A DNA stretch of 64,000 bases, taken from NCBI RefSeq assembly GCF_013378445.1, contig NZ_JABXYK010000011.1:124001-188000 (forward strand). Direction: 5' to 3'. This document shows positions 15,165 through 23,078 of this stretch, one piece after another. The notes beneath the pieces are model-generated. The model had not been told where the DNA came from and made no database searches. It worked only from the letters and a program-made list of their open reading frames with translations. Source of the DNA: Mycoplana rhizolycopersici (GTDB taxonomy: Bacteria; Pseudomonadota; Alphaproteobacteria; Rhizobiales; Rhizobiaceae). Made by a program: the position numbers and the translations under genes. Every line of letters begins with the position of its first letter. Positions within the stretch are counted from its first letter, which is position 1.

Positions 15165-16823
15165 ATGGTTGCACTACTGACGGCGTTGGAGCGCACCTAT
15201 GCGGCGATCATCCTTGTCTTCGTCATCTGCGTCGGAGTGGCCATGGCCGTGGCCGGTCGCGGCGATCTGATGGCCGCCCACGGCTGGATCGTCGCCCTCT
15301 TCGGCATGGTGGTGATGGCCGTCCTCCTGCGTGGCATCGACGCGCCGGAGCCCTGGGAAGAACGGTTCCGCGAATATTATGACGATCCGACCAAGGTCGG
15401 CATCATTCTCGCCCTGATATGGGGCGTCATCGGCATGTTCGTCGGCGTATGGGTCGCAGCCCTCCTGGCCTGGCCCGACCTGACCTTCGACGCGGCCTGG
15501 GCGAGCTTCGGCCGCCTGCGGCCCGTCCACACCAGCGGCGTGATCTTCGGCTTCGGTGGCAACGCACTGATCGCCACGTCCTTCCACGTGCTGCAGCGCA
15601 CCACCCGTGCACGCCTGCCCGACCAGCTGAGCCCGTGGTTCGTGCTGATCGGCTACAATCTCTTCTGCGTGCTGGCCGCCACCGGCTATCTGATGGGCCT
15701 CACGCAATCCAAGGAATATGCCGAACCGGAATGGTATGCCGACCTCTGGCTGGTCATCGTCTGGGTCGTCTATTTCCTGATCTACATCCGTACCCTGGCC
15801 CGCCGCCGCGAGCCACACATCTACGTCGCCAACTGGTACTACATGGCCTTCATCCTGGTGGTCGCCATCCTGCATATCGTCAACAACCTGGCAGTGCCCG
15901 TCTCGATCGGCCACGCCAAGAGCTACTCGCTCTTCTCTGGCGTACAGGACGCGATGACGCAGTGGTGGTACGGCCACAACGCCGTCGCCTTCTTCCTGAC
16001 CGCCGGCTTCCTTGGCATGCTCTACTACTACCTGCCCAAGCGGGCCGGCCGGCCGATCTATTCCTACCGCATGTCGATAATCAGCTTCTGGGGCATCACC
16101 TTCATGTACATGTGGGCGGGATCCCATCACCTGCACTACACCGCCCTGCCCCATTGGGTGCAGACGCTCGGCATGGTGTTCTCGCTGGTGCTGCTGGTCC
16201 CCTCCTGGGCCTCGGCCGGCAATGCGCTTCTGACGCTGAACGGTGCCTGGCACAAGGTGCGCGACGATGCGGTGCTGCGCTTCATGATGCTGGCGGCGAT
16301 CTTCTACGGCATAGCCACCTTCGAGGGCTCGTTCATGGCGATCCGCGCCGTCAACTCGCTCTCGCATTATACAGACTGGACGGTCGGTCACGTCCATGCC
16401 GGAGCGCTCGGCTGGGTCGCGATGATCACCTTCGGTTCACTCTATGCTCTCGTTCCCTGGATGTGGAAGCGGCCGGCCCTCTATTCGGCAAGGCTCGTCG
16501 AGCTGCACTTCTGGCTCGCGCTTGCCGGCACCGTCGTCTACGTCTTCGCGATGTGGAACTCGGGCATCACCCAGGGCCTGATGTGGCGCACCTATGATCA
16601 AAACGGCACGCTCGCCTATTCCTTCATCGACACCCTGGTCGCCATGCATCCCTACTACATCGCCCGCACCGTGGGCGGACTGCTGTTCCTCGCCGGTGCC
16701 GTGGTGGCCTTCTACAACATCTGGATGACGATCAGCAGGCCTGCGCCGGTGGACGAGGGAGCGGCCGCCGACCTGCCGGTCGAACCGCCCGCACCGCGGG
16801 CCTGGGCGCAGGCCGGGGAATAG
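15165..16823 (+). CDS. ccoN: cbb3-type cytochrome c oxidase subunit I
   Basis: The catalytic subunit of the high-affinity terminal oxidase, about 552 residues and about 12-14 transmembrane helices. Haem and copper ligands are visible as His residues in PVHTSGVIFGFGGN, FHVLQ, WWYGHNAV, the double His of GSHHLHYTALPHW and VGHVHAGALGW. It reduces O2 at the periplasmic-side haem b3-CuB centre and pumps protons. The ATG at 15165 is preferred: it follows GGGGGTGTCGGA, gives a length close to FixN, and avoids placing the start inside the hairpin at 15121-15147. The ATG at 15123 is the alternative and adds 14 residues. It is the first gene of ccoN-O-Q-P; ccoO begins 3 nt after its stop. Confidence 0.95.
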   Translation: MVALLTALERTYAAIILVFVICVGVAMAVAGRGDLMAAHGWIVALFGMVVMAVLLRGIDAPEPWEERFREYYDDPTKVGIILALIWGVIGMFVGVWVAALLAWPDLTFDAAWASFGRLRPVHTSGVIFGFGGNALIATSFHVLQRTTRARLPDQLSPWFVLIGYNLFCVLAATGYLMGLTQSKEYAEPEWYADLWLVIVWVVYFLIYIRTLARRREPHIYVANWYYMAFILVVAILHIVNNLAVPVSIGHAKSYSLFSGVQDAMTQWWYGHNAVAFFLTAGFLGMLYYYLPKRAGRPIYSYRMSIISFWGITFMYMWAGSHHLHYTALPHWVQTLGMVFSLVLLVPSWASAGNALLTLNGAWHKVRDDAVLRFMMLAAIFYGIATFEGSFMAIRAVNSLSHYTDWTVGHVHAGALGWVAMITFGSLYALVPWMWKRPALYSARLVELHFWLALAGTVVYVFAMWNSGITQGLMWRTYDQNGTLAYSFIDTLVAMHPYYIARTVGGLLFLAGAVVAFYNIWMTISRPAPVDEGAAADLPVEPPAPRAWAQAGE

Positions 16824-16826
16824 GCG

Positions 16827-17558
16827 ATGTTCAACTTCCATTACAGGCTCGAACGCAACGCCATGGGCCTCGTACTCGCCATCGTCGTCGTCGCCAGCAT
16901 CGGCGGCCTGATCGAGATCGCCCCGCTCTTCACGATCGACGAAACGGTGGAGGATGCCCCGGACATGCGCGTCTACACCCCGCTGGAGCTGGCAGGGCGC
17001 AACATCTACATCCGCGAGGGCTGTTATGCCTGCCACTCGCAGATGATCCGCACGCTGCGCGACGAAGTCGAGCGCTACGGTCCCTATTCGCTGGCCGTCG
17101 AATCGAAATACGACCACCCGATGCTGTGGGGGTCGAAGCGCACCGGACCGGACATCGCCCGGCTCGGCGGCAAGTATTCGAACGAATGGCACGTCGCCCA
17201 TCTCTACAATCCGCGCGATCTGGTGCCGGAATCGAAGATGCCGGCCTATCGCTGGCTGATGCGCAACTCGCTCAAGATCGGCGATCTCGGCGAGCATCTG
17301 GCTGCTATGCGCGCGGTGGGCGTCCCCTACACGGACGAAATGATCGCCAATGCCACCGCCGACGCCTACGGCCAGGCCAATCCCGACAGTACGCAGGCCG
17401 CTGGAGTAACTGCCCGATACGGGGAGGCGACGAATGTCAGCCTGTTCGACGGCAAGCCGGAGACGCTGACGGAGATGGACGCGATCGTCGCCTATCTGCA
17501 GATCCTGGGGCGGCTGACCGACGTCGCGCACAAGACCGAACAGGCCAGTGTGGAGTAG
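16827..17558 (+). CDS. ccoO: cbb3-type cytochrome c oxidase subunit II (mono-haem cytochrome c)
   Basis: A 243-residue protein with one N-terminal transmembrane anchor (about 12-35) and a periplasmic cytochrome c domain. The haem c site is CYACHS (about residues 66-70); the Met axial ligand is likely in ESKMPAY. The segment PYSLAVESKYDHPMLWGSKRTGPDIARLGGKYS is typical of FixO. It passes electrons from CcoP to the CcoN haems. It starts 3 nt after the ccoN stop and ends 4 nt before the ccoQ start, so the operon is translationally tight. Confidence 0.95.
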   Translation: MFNFHYRLERNAMGLVLAIVVVASIGGLIEIAPLFTIDETVEDAPDMRVYTPLELAGRNIYIREGCYACHSQMIRTLRDEVERYGPYSLAVESKYDHPMLWGSKRTGPDIARLGGKYSNEWHVAHLYNPRDLVPESKMPAYRWLMRNSLKIGDLGEHLAAMRAVGVPYTDEMIANATADAYGQANPDSTQAAGVTARYGEATNVSLFDGKPETLTEMDAIVAYLQILGRLTDVAHKTEQASVE

Positions 17559-17562
17559 CGCC

Positions 17563-17736
17563 ATGAGCTTCGACCACGACACCGTCACCGGTTTCGCCAA
17601 GTCCTTCGGACTTTTCTACCTGATCGCCATGTCGATCGGCGTCATCGTCTACGCCTACTGGCCGGCCAACCGGAAGCAGTTCGACCACGCCGCCCATTCC
17701 ATCATTTCCGACGACGAGGACCGGCCATGTCCGTAG
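17563..17736 (+). CDS. ccoQ: cbb3-type oxidase subunit CcoQ
   Basis: A 57-residue protein with a single transmembrane helix (about 15-34, FGLFYLIAMSIGVIVYAYWP), followed by a charged tail. This is the usual FixQ/CcoQ form, a non-catalytic stabiliser of the complex. The start ATG at 17563 lies 4 nt after the ccoO stop; an upstream in-frame start would overlap ccoO. Its 3' end overlaps the ccoP start by 10 nt. Confidence 0.9.
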   Translation: MSFDHDTVTGFAKSFGLFYLIAMSIGVIVYAYWPANRKQFDHAAHSIISDDEDRPCP

Positions 17737-18629
17737 GCGAACGCGATCCCGTCACCGGCCACATGACGACCGGCCACGAATGGAACGGCATCAAGGAACT
17801 GCACACGCCGGTGCCGAAGCCCGTCTGGTTCTTCCTGATCGCCTTCACGCTGTTCGGGGTGATCTGGGTATTGCTGATGCCGAGTTTTCCGTACGGCACC
17901 GGCTATTTCAAGGGCTGGCTCGGCGTCGACCAGAAACAGACGTTGGCAGAGCGCCTGCAGGAAGGCAGCGCCGATCGCGCCGCCTGGGTCGCGCGGATCG
18001 AAAGCGAGGATTTCGCGACGATCCTGAAGGACGCCGACCTCATGCCGATCGTCCGCGAGACCGGCCACACCCTTTTCGGCGATAACTGTGCGGCCTGCCA
18101 CGGCATCGGCGGCACCGGCAACAGTGGCTATCCCAACCTCGGGGCCGCGCCCATGCTGTGGGGCGACGATCCGCAGACGATAGCCGAGACGATCACTGTC
18201 GGGATCAACGGCGACGATCCGCAAACGCGTGTCTCGCAGATGCTGGCATTCGGCCGCGACCAGATGCTGGAGCGCCCGGCGATCCTGCAACTCGTCACCT
18301 ATGTCCGCTCGCTGTCCGGGCTTGAGGAGAGAACGGCGGAAAACGCCGCCGCCATCGACGCCGGACGCGAGCTCTTCGCCCAGAACTGCGTCTCCTGCCA
18401 CGGCGAGGACGCCAAGGGCCAGAAGGATGTCGGCGCACCGGACCTGACCGACCATTTCTGGACCTACGGGTCTGGACGCGAGGCGGTCTACCAGTCGATC
18501 TACGGTGGCAGGCAGGGCCACATGCCGAGTTGGGGGCTGCGGCTTTCCCCGCTCGATATCAAGATTCTCACCCTTTACATCACCGACCTCAGGGAGCAGC
18601 GACGTGCAACCGGCGGCAGCGGAACATGA
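17727..18629 (+). CDS. ccoP: cbb3-type cytochrome c oxidase subunit III (di-haem cytochrome c)
   Basis: A 300-residue protein. The N-terminal conserved segment (EWNGIKELHTPVPKPVW) and one transmembrane helix (about 33-53) precede two cytochrome c domains with haem sites CAACHG (about 119-123) and CVSCHG (about 222-226). Met ligands are plausible in SQMLAFG and GHMPSWG. It accepts electrons from soluble or membrane c-type cytochromes. The ATG is inside the ccoQ tail, and its TGA overlaps the next small gene in ATGA, so expression is coupled on both sides. Confidence 0.95.
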   Translation: MSVGERDPVTGHMTTGHEWNGIKELHTPVPKPVWFFLIAFTLFGVIWVLLMPSFPYGTGYFKGWLGVDQKQTLAERLQEGSADRAAWVARIESEDFATILKDADLMPIVRETGHTLFGDNCAACHGIGGTGNSGYPNLGAAPMLWGDDPQTIAETITVGINGDDPQTRVSQMLAFGRDQMLERPAILQLVTYVRSLSGLEERTAENAAAIDAGRELFAQNCVSCHGEDAKGQKDVGAPDLTDHFWTYGSGREAVYQSIYGGRQGHMPSWGLRLSPLDIKILTLYITDLREQRRATGGSGT

Positions 18630-18814
18630 GCGCGCTTCCCATGCGGGCGCGCACCACAGCGATTGCCGCCGTCTGCGCCGTCGCGGCCCTGCTGGCGCTC
18701 GCCAATGCCCATTTCGTCTATGTCGCCGTCGTCTCGCAGCCCGACTGCGTGGCACACCTGAAGGCGGGATCGCAGAAGCCCGGGAGCTACCGCGCCGCCC
18801 GCCCGGCCTGCTGA
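18626..18814 (+). CDS. Small single-helix protein coupled to ccoP
   Basis: A 62-residue protein whose ATG overlaps the ccoP stop in ATGA. It has one hydrophobic helix (about 10-33: TAIAAVCAVAALLALANAHFVYVAVV), then a short, basic tail with Cys residues (QPDCVAHL and a C-terminal AC). It could be an anchored periplasmic peptide or an uncleaved membrane protein. Its position suggests a role in assembly or stability of the oxidase, perhaps replacing CcoH, but this is inference from context; I recognise no family. Confidence 0.65.
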   Translation: MSALPMRARTTAIAAVCAVAALLALANAHFVYVAVVSQPDCVAHLKAGSQKPGSYRAARPAC

Positions 18815-18854
18815 AACATGAACGATGCCAGTGCGGTTGTCGGAGGAATGTCAG

Positions 18855-19643
18855 ATGAGGATGCCTGAAACCGTCCCCCCTCTGCCGAAGGCCGTCGACC
18901 GGAACCGCCATCTGCCGGCCCGCCGCGCGCTTTCCTGGCTGGCCGAAGGCTGGCGCGACCTCTGGAACACGCCCCTGCCGAGCCTGATCTACGGCGCCGG
19001 CGTCGCAGCCGTCTCGATCATCATCGCCGGCGGCCTTTTTGCCTTCGGCTACGACTATGCGCTGCTGCCCGCCCTTGCCGGCTTTTTCGTCGTCGGCCCC
19101 GTCGCAGCCGCCGGCCTCTACGAAAAAAGCCGCCGGATCGAGGAAAACCTGCCGGTCTCGCTTATGGCGATGCTGCGGCCGAAACCCGGCACCGGCCAGC
19201 ACGTGCTGTTCGTCGGCGCCGTCCTGTGCGGGCTGATGCTGCTCTGGATGCGCGCCGCCGTCATCCTCTATGCGCTCTTCGTCGGCTGGCAACCGTTCCA
19301 GGGTCTCGGCCACATCCTGCCTGCCCTGTTCGGCACGCCCGTCGGCTGGGCGCTTCTCGGCCTCGGCACGCTGGTGGGCGCCCTGTTTGCCGCCTTCGCC
19401 TTCGCCATCAGCGTTTTTGGCGTGCCGATGGTCGTCGACCGCGACGTGGACGCCTTCACGGCCATGGGCACCAGCATCTCGCTCGCCTGGAACAATCTTC
19501 CGGTCATGCTGGCATGGGGCGTCATCGTGATGCTGCTGACGGCCCTGAGCGTGCTGACGGGCATGCTAGGTTTCGTCATCACCTTTCCGCTTCTCGGCCA
19601 CGCGACCTGGCATGCCTACCAGGCGATCAAGGATCCCGATTGA
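18855..19643 (+). CDS. DUF2189 integral membrane protein in the cco operon
   Basis: A 262-residue protein with about six transmembrane helices and the DUF2189 layout: an N-terminal LSWLAEGWRDL amphipathic segment, PLPSLIYG, then GFFVVGPVAAAGLYEKSRR, VFGVPMVVDRDVD and a C-terminal TFPLLGHATWHAYQ (the GHATWHxY ending is typical). Start ATG 18855 follows GGAGG at 8-nt spacing; ATG 18861 is also possible. Family knowledge: DUF2189 proteins are uncharacterised but recur near cytochrome oxidase genes in proteobacteria. It sits between the ccoP-coupled small gene and ccoS, where ccoG/H/I would normally be found. A second copy lies at 59569-60369. Confidence 0.88.
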   Translation: MRMPETVPPLPKAVDRNRHLPARRALSWLAEGWRDLWNTPLPSLIYGAGVAAVSIIIAGGLFAFGYDYALLPALAGFFVVGPVAAAGLYEKSRRIEENLPVSLMAMLRPKPGTGQHVLFVGAVLCGLMLLWMRAAVILYALFVGWQPFQGLGHILPALFGTPVGWALLGLGTLVGALFAAFAFAISVFGVPMVVDRDVDAFTAMGTSISLAWNNLPVMLAWGVIVMLLTALSVLTGMLGFVITFPLLGHATWHAYQAIKDPD

Positions 19644-19739
19644 GGGTACGGCGGATCGTCCCGCCCGGCGACAGGTGCGAGGCTGTTGCCGCGCCGGAAA
19701 ACGGAGCCCACCGAATACAGGGCATGACAAGAGGCGAAA

Positions 19740-19961
19740 ATGACAGCGTCCTTCTTTTATCTGATCCCCATCTCCCTGCTGCTCGGCACCGGCGGGCTGC
19801 TGCTGTTTCTCTGGACGATGCGCAACGGCCAGTACGAGGATCTGGACGGCGCAGCCGAGCGCATCCTCTATGGCGAGGACATCCCCGCCGCTTCCAAAGC
19901 AAAACAGGTGGCGGCGGAGCAGGTCGGCATGGCGGACAAAGGGCCGAGCCGGGGCGGCTGA
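19740..19961 (+). CDS. ccoS: cbb3-type oxidase assembly protein CcoS
   Basis: A 73-residue protein with an N-terminal transmembrane helix and the family hallmark NGQYEDLDGAAERILYGED right after it. Family knowledge: CcoS is needed to insert haem b and CuB into CcoN. The C-terminal tail is longer and more charged than the minimal family form. It closes the cco cluster, 96 nt after the DUF2189 gene. ccoG, ccoH and ccoI are not in the window. Confidence 0.92.
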   Translation: MTASFFYLIPISLLLGTGGLLLFLWTMRNGQYEDLDGAAERILYGEDIPAASKAKQVAAEQVGMADKGPSRGG

Positions 19962-20062
19962 CCCTTCTGTTGCCGCCACAGCGTGAGAGAAGGCTTGCCG
20001 CTACGCGCCAAGCCGGCTCCGGACGAAGACATCAGGATCAGAAGCCCCATCGAAGCGTTAAT

Positions 20063-20707
20063 TTAGTGCTTGTGGTCCAGTTTCAGGACGAGCCGGTCGC
20101 CGGCCCACTGGATGGCGCAGACCAGAACGATCAGCACGGCGACGACCGCGACCATCACAGTCGTTTCGAAGCGCTGGTAGCCGTAGCGGATGGCGAGATC
20201 GCCGAGCCCGCCCGCCCCGATCGCACCCGCCATGGCGGAGGCGCCGATGAGCGTGATCAGCGTCACGGTGAAGCCTGCAACGAGGCTCGGCAGGGCTTCG
20301 GGCACCAGCACCTCGCGCACGATCGTCCACCGGTTCCCGCCCATCGCACGCACCGCCTCGATCAAGCCGCGATCCACTTCGCGAAGCGAGACCTCCGCCA
20401 TGCGGGCATAATAGGGCGTCGCCGCGATCGAGAGCGGAACGATCGCCGCCCACATGCCAATCGACGTGCCGACGATGAAGCGGGTGACCGGGATCAGCGC
20501 CACCAGCAGGATGATGAAGGGAACCGAGCGGAAACCGTTGACGATCGCGCCGAGAAAGCGGTTGATCCAGAGGTTTTCCGCAATGCCGCCCTTTGCCGTG
20601 GCGACGAGCGCCAGGCCGAGCGGCAGGCCCGCCACCAGCGAGATGGCCCCCGATGCGACCGTCATCACGACGGTTTCGAAGAACGAGCGGATGAAGAGCT
20701 CAATCAT
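20063..20707 (-). CDS. metI: Methionine ABC transporter permease
   Basis: A 214-residue inner-membrane permease with five helices and the permease loop EVDRGLIEAVRAMGGNRW, which contacts the ATPase. The typical MetI segments GFRSVPFIILLVALIP and AMAGAIGAGGLGDLAIRYGYQRF are present. The ATG at 20707 is used because it overlaps the metN stop by 8 nt (coupled translation) and gives the normal MetI length; longer in-frame extensions run back into metN. It works with MetN and MetQ to import D- and L-methionine. Confidence 0.93.
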   Translation of the reverse strand: MIELFIRSFFETVVMTVASGAISLVAGLPLGLALVATAKGGIAENLWINRFLGAIVNGFRSVPFIILLVALIPVTRFIVGTSIGMWAAIVPLSIAATPYYARMAEVSLREVDRGLIEAVRAMGGNRWTIVREVLVPEALPSLVAGFTVTLITLIGASAMAGAIGAGGLGDLAIRYGYQRFETTVMVAVVAVLIVLVCAIQWAGDRLVLKLDHKH

Positions 20708-21779
20708 GACCGGGGACATGGCCCAGTACCTCCACTTTGGCGCCCTGGCGCTCGAGATAGGCGACGGCCCGTGCCGGACCGTCCGATGCTGGCGGAATGC
20801 CGAGAAAGAAGCGGGCGACGGACTGCTGCTGGATATGCTCGACCCCGCCATGGATCAGGCGGAAGCCGCCGGCGAGCGCGCCAGAAAGTCCGGCCAGCAG
20901 GACACCGGCATCGGGGCCGGAGAGATCGACGCCCAGGACCACTTCTCCCACCGGCTCGCTTACAAGCCGCGCTGCCACATGCTGCGGCAGATGCGGGCGG
21001 ATGCCAGACAGCAGGCTCTGGGTGATCGCCGTGCGCGGATTGGCGAAGACGGACCACACCGGCCCCTCCTCCACGATGCGCCCCGCATCGATCACGGCGA
21101 CGCGGTCGGCGATGCTGCGGATCACCTCCATCTCGTGGGTAATCAACAGGATCGTCAGGCCCAGCTTGGCGTTGATGTCCTTCAAGAGTTCCAGGATCGC
21201 CGCTGTCGTCTCCGGATCAAGCGCCGAGGTCGCCTCGTCCGAGAGCAGCAGCGCCGGCCCGGCGGCAAGTGCCCGCGCAATGCCGACACGCTGCTTCTGA
21301 CCGCCGGAAAGCGCTGCAGGGTAGCTTTTGGCCTTGCCGGAAAGACCGACGAGATCCAGCAGTTCGGCAGCCCGCGCAAGCCGCTTCTCCATGGCCCAGC
21401 CTTCGATCTTGAGAGGCAGGGCTACGTTTTCCTCGACCGTCTTTGCCGACAGCAGATTGAAATGCTGGAAGATCATGCCGATACGCCGGCGCAGCGGCTG
21501 AAGCTGCTCCTCGCTCAGGCCGGTGATTTCGCGCCCTTCGATCTTGATCGAACCGCGGTCGGGTCGCTCAAGGCCGTTCAGGCAGCGTATGAGGGTCGAC
21601 TTACCGGCGCCGCTGCGACCGATCAGACCGAGAATTTCCCCCTTGTGCACGGTCAGCGAAACACCGTCGATGGCCGGCGTGTCGCCGAAATGGCGATGGA
21701 CGCCGGACAGGCGTACGACGGCTTCGCGCCGGCTCTCGCCCTGCTCTGCTTGGCCGGCCGGCGGGAATTGGGACGTCAT
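20700..21779 (-). CDS. metN: Methionine ABC transporter ATP-binding protein
   Basis: A 359-residue ATPase. Walker A GRSGAGKST, the Q-loop MIFQHFN, the signature LSGGQKQRVGIARAL, Walker B LLLSDEATSALDP and the H-loop ITHEM are intact. The C-terminal region of about 90 residues resembles the MetN C2/NIL regulatory domain that binds methionine and shuts transport off (trans-inhibition). It lies between metQ and metI; a strong stem-loop separates it from metQ. Confidence 0.94.
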   Translation of the reverse strand: MTSQFPPAGQAEQGESRREAVVRLSGVHRHFGDTPAIDGVSLTVHKGEILGLIGRSGAGKSTLIRCLNGLERPDRGSIKIEGREITGLSEEQLQPLRRRIGMIFQHFNLLSAKTVEENVALPLKIEGWAMEKRLARAAELLDLVGLSGKAKSYPAALSGGQKQRVGIARALAAGPALLLSDEATSALDPETTAAILELLKDINAKLGLTILLITHEMEVIRSIADRVAVIDAGRIVEEGPVWSVFANPRTAITQSLLSGIRPHLPQHVAARLVSEPVGEVVLGVDLSGPDAGVLLAGLSGALAGGFRLIHGGVEHIQQQSVARFFLGIPPASDGPARAVAYLERQGAKVEVLGHVPGHD

Positions 21780-21810
21780 GGCAGTTCCTTTCCGCCATAT
21801 TCAATGGCGC

Positions 21811-21845
21811 GGCGGCCTGCAGCGCCGAAAGCGCCGCAGGCCGCC
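21811..21845 (-). repeat. Intergenic stem-loop between metQ and metN
   Basis: A 10-bp perfect outer stem (21811-21820 with 21836-21845, GGCGGCCTGC/GCAGGCCGCC) continues after a 1-nt bulge on each side into a 4-bp inner stem around CGAAA. It lies 32 nt past the metN start and 28 nt after the metQ stop. Such hairpins usually protect the upstream binding-protein mRNA and lower expression of the downstream ATPase. Confidence 0.7.
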
Positions 21846-21873
21846 TGATGTTCAGGTCCTTGAGGGGAAAAGG

Positions 21874-22725
21874 TCAATAGGCGACGGTGCCGGTACCCTT
21901 GTAGACGCGGTCGAACTCTGCCTTGACCGTATCGTTCTGGTAGGAGGAAACCAGCGTCTTGACCCACGGCTCGGCCAGATCCGCCTCGCGAACGGCGATG
22001 AAGTTGCGGTAGGGATTGTCGGCGATCTTCTCCTGGGCGATGCGGTCTTCGATTGCCAGTCCGCTCTTCAGCGCCCAGTCCGTGTTGACGACGGCCGCGT
22101 CCAGATCCTCGACGGAGCGGCCGACGATGCCGGCATCGAGCTCCTTGAGCACCACGTTCTTCGGATTCTCGGCAACATCGACGATGGTAGCCAGAATGCC
22201 TGCGCCGTCCCTGAGCTTGATGACGCCCTCATCCTGCAGGACGAGAAGGGCGCGGCCTTCGTTGGAAGGATCGTTCGGCACGCCGATCACGGCCCCTTCG
22301 GGAAGTTCGGCAATGCTCTTGAATTTCTTCGAATAGACGCCAATCGGCCAGACGGCGGTGTATCCTGCCACCTTGATCTTGTAGCCATGCGCCTGAATCT
22401 GGTTTTCGAGATACGGGCCGTGCTGGAAGGCGTTGGCGTCGATCTCGCCGCGCTCCAGCGCTTCGTTCGGCTGGGTGTAGTCGTTGAAGGTGACGACCTC
22501 GACCGTCAGCCCCTTCTTCTCCGCTTCCGCAGCGACGACGCGCCAGATGTCCTCGTCCTCACCGCTCATGATGCCGACCTTGACGTTCGCCTTGTCTTCG
22601 GCAGCGGCAGGATGCGGCATCAACGCGCCGGCAAAGGCTGCGACCGAAGCCGCCAGCACGAGGGAAAGGCCGAAGCGGCGGGTGAACCGGGCGCGCTCGA
22701 CAAGCTGCGAAACGGATTTGCTCAT
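21874..22725 (-). CDS. metQ: Methionine ABC transporter substrate-binding protein
   Basis: A 283-residue NlpA/MetQ-family binding protein. A long signal peptide ends near AAAED at about residue 44. It lacks a lipobox Cys, so it is probably soluble in the periplasm rather than a lipoprotein. Family features include VKVGIMSGEDEDIWRVV, VVTFNDYTQPNEAL, NAFQHGPYL and GVPNDPSNEGRALLVLQ. The ATG at 22725 is chosen over a long in-frame extension because it begins the signal peptide and follows AGG. A stem-loop (22750-22774) lies in the leader. Confidence 0.92.
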   Translation of the reverse strand: MSKSVSQLVERARFTRRFGLSLVLAASVAAFAGALMPHPAAAEDKANVKVGIMSGEDEDIWRVVAAEAEKKGLTVEVVTFNDYTQPNEALERGEIDANAFQHGPYLENQIQAHGYKIKVAGYTAVWPIGVYSKKFKSIAELPEGAVIGVPNDPSNEGRALLVLQDEGVIKLRDGAGILATIVDVAENPKNVVLKELDAGIVGRSVEDLDAAVVNTDWALKSGLAIEDRIAQEKIADNPYRNFIAVREADLAEPWVKTLVSSYQNDTVKAEFDRVYKGTGTVAY

Positions 22726-22749
22726 GGATGTACCTGCTTTCGATGTTCG

Positions 22750-22774
22750 GGCGGCGCTTGGGAGGATCGCCGCC
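22750..22774 (-). promoter_or_regulatory. Hairpin in the metQ leader
   Basis: Perfect 7-bp arms GGCGGCG (22750-22756) and CGCCGCC (22768-22774) enclose an 11-nt loop, ending 24 nt before the metQ ATG, just ahead of the ribosome site. I see none of the conserved bases of the SAM-II or SAH riboswitches. It may be an attenuator or simply a leader stem. Confidence 0.35.
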
Positions 22775-23078
22775 AATTTCACCCATTTAATTGCAAATGC
22801 CCAACAACAAGGCAAAGAACGGTCATTTATTAGGCGGAGCCACGAGCGAAAAATCCATCCCGTACAGGGCGGCTTTGCGCAATTTTCCACCAAATCACTG
22901 GATTTCATCATGCGTGCAGCGAATATTCCGGATCGAGCGGGCGCTCACGCCGCATTTTCGCCCATGACAGAGCGTGTCTCGTGGCGACCTTGCCGTTTTT
23001 TCCCGTCGGTGCTCCAGTATCCGCATTGCCGGCCCGGGAAATGCGGGAAGGTGATTCCCGCATAGGAAGGAGCCAGCC

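Noticed and set aside
22726-23078. SAM-II or SAH riboswitch upstream of metQ
   Set aside because: Only a simple 7-bp hairpin is present; none of the conserved pseudoknot or core bases of these riboswitches could be found.
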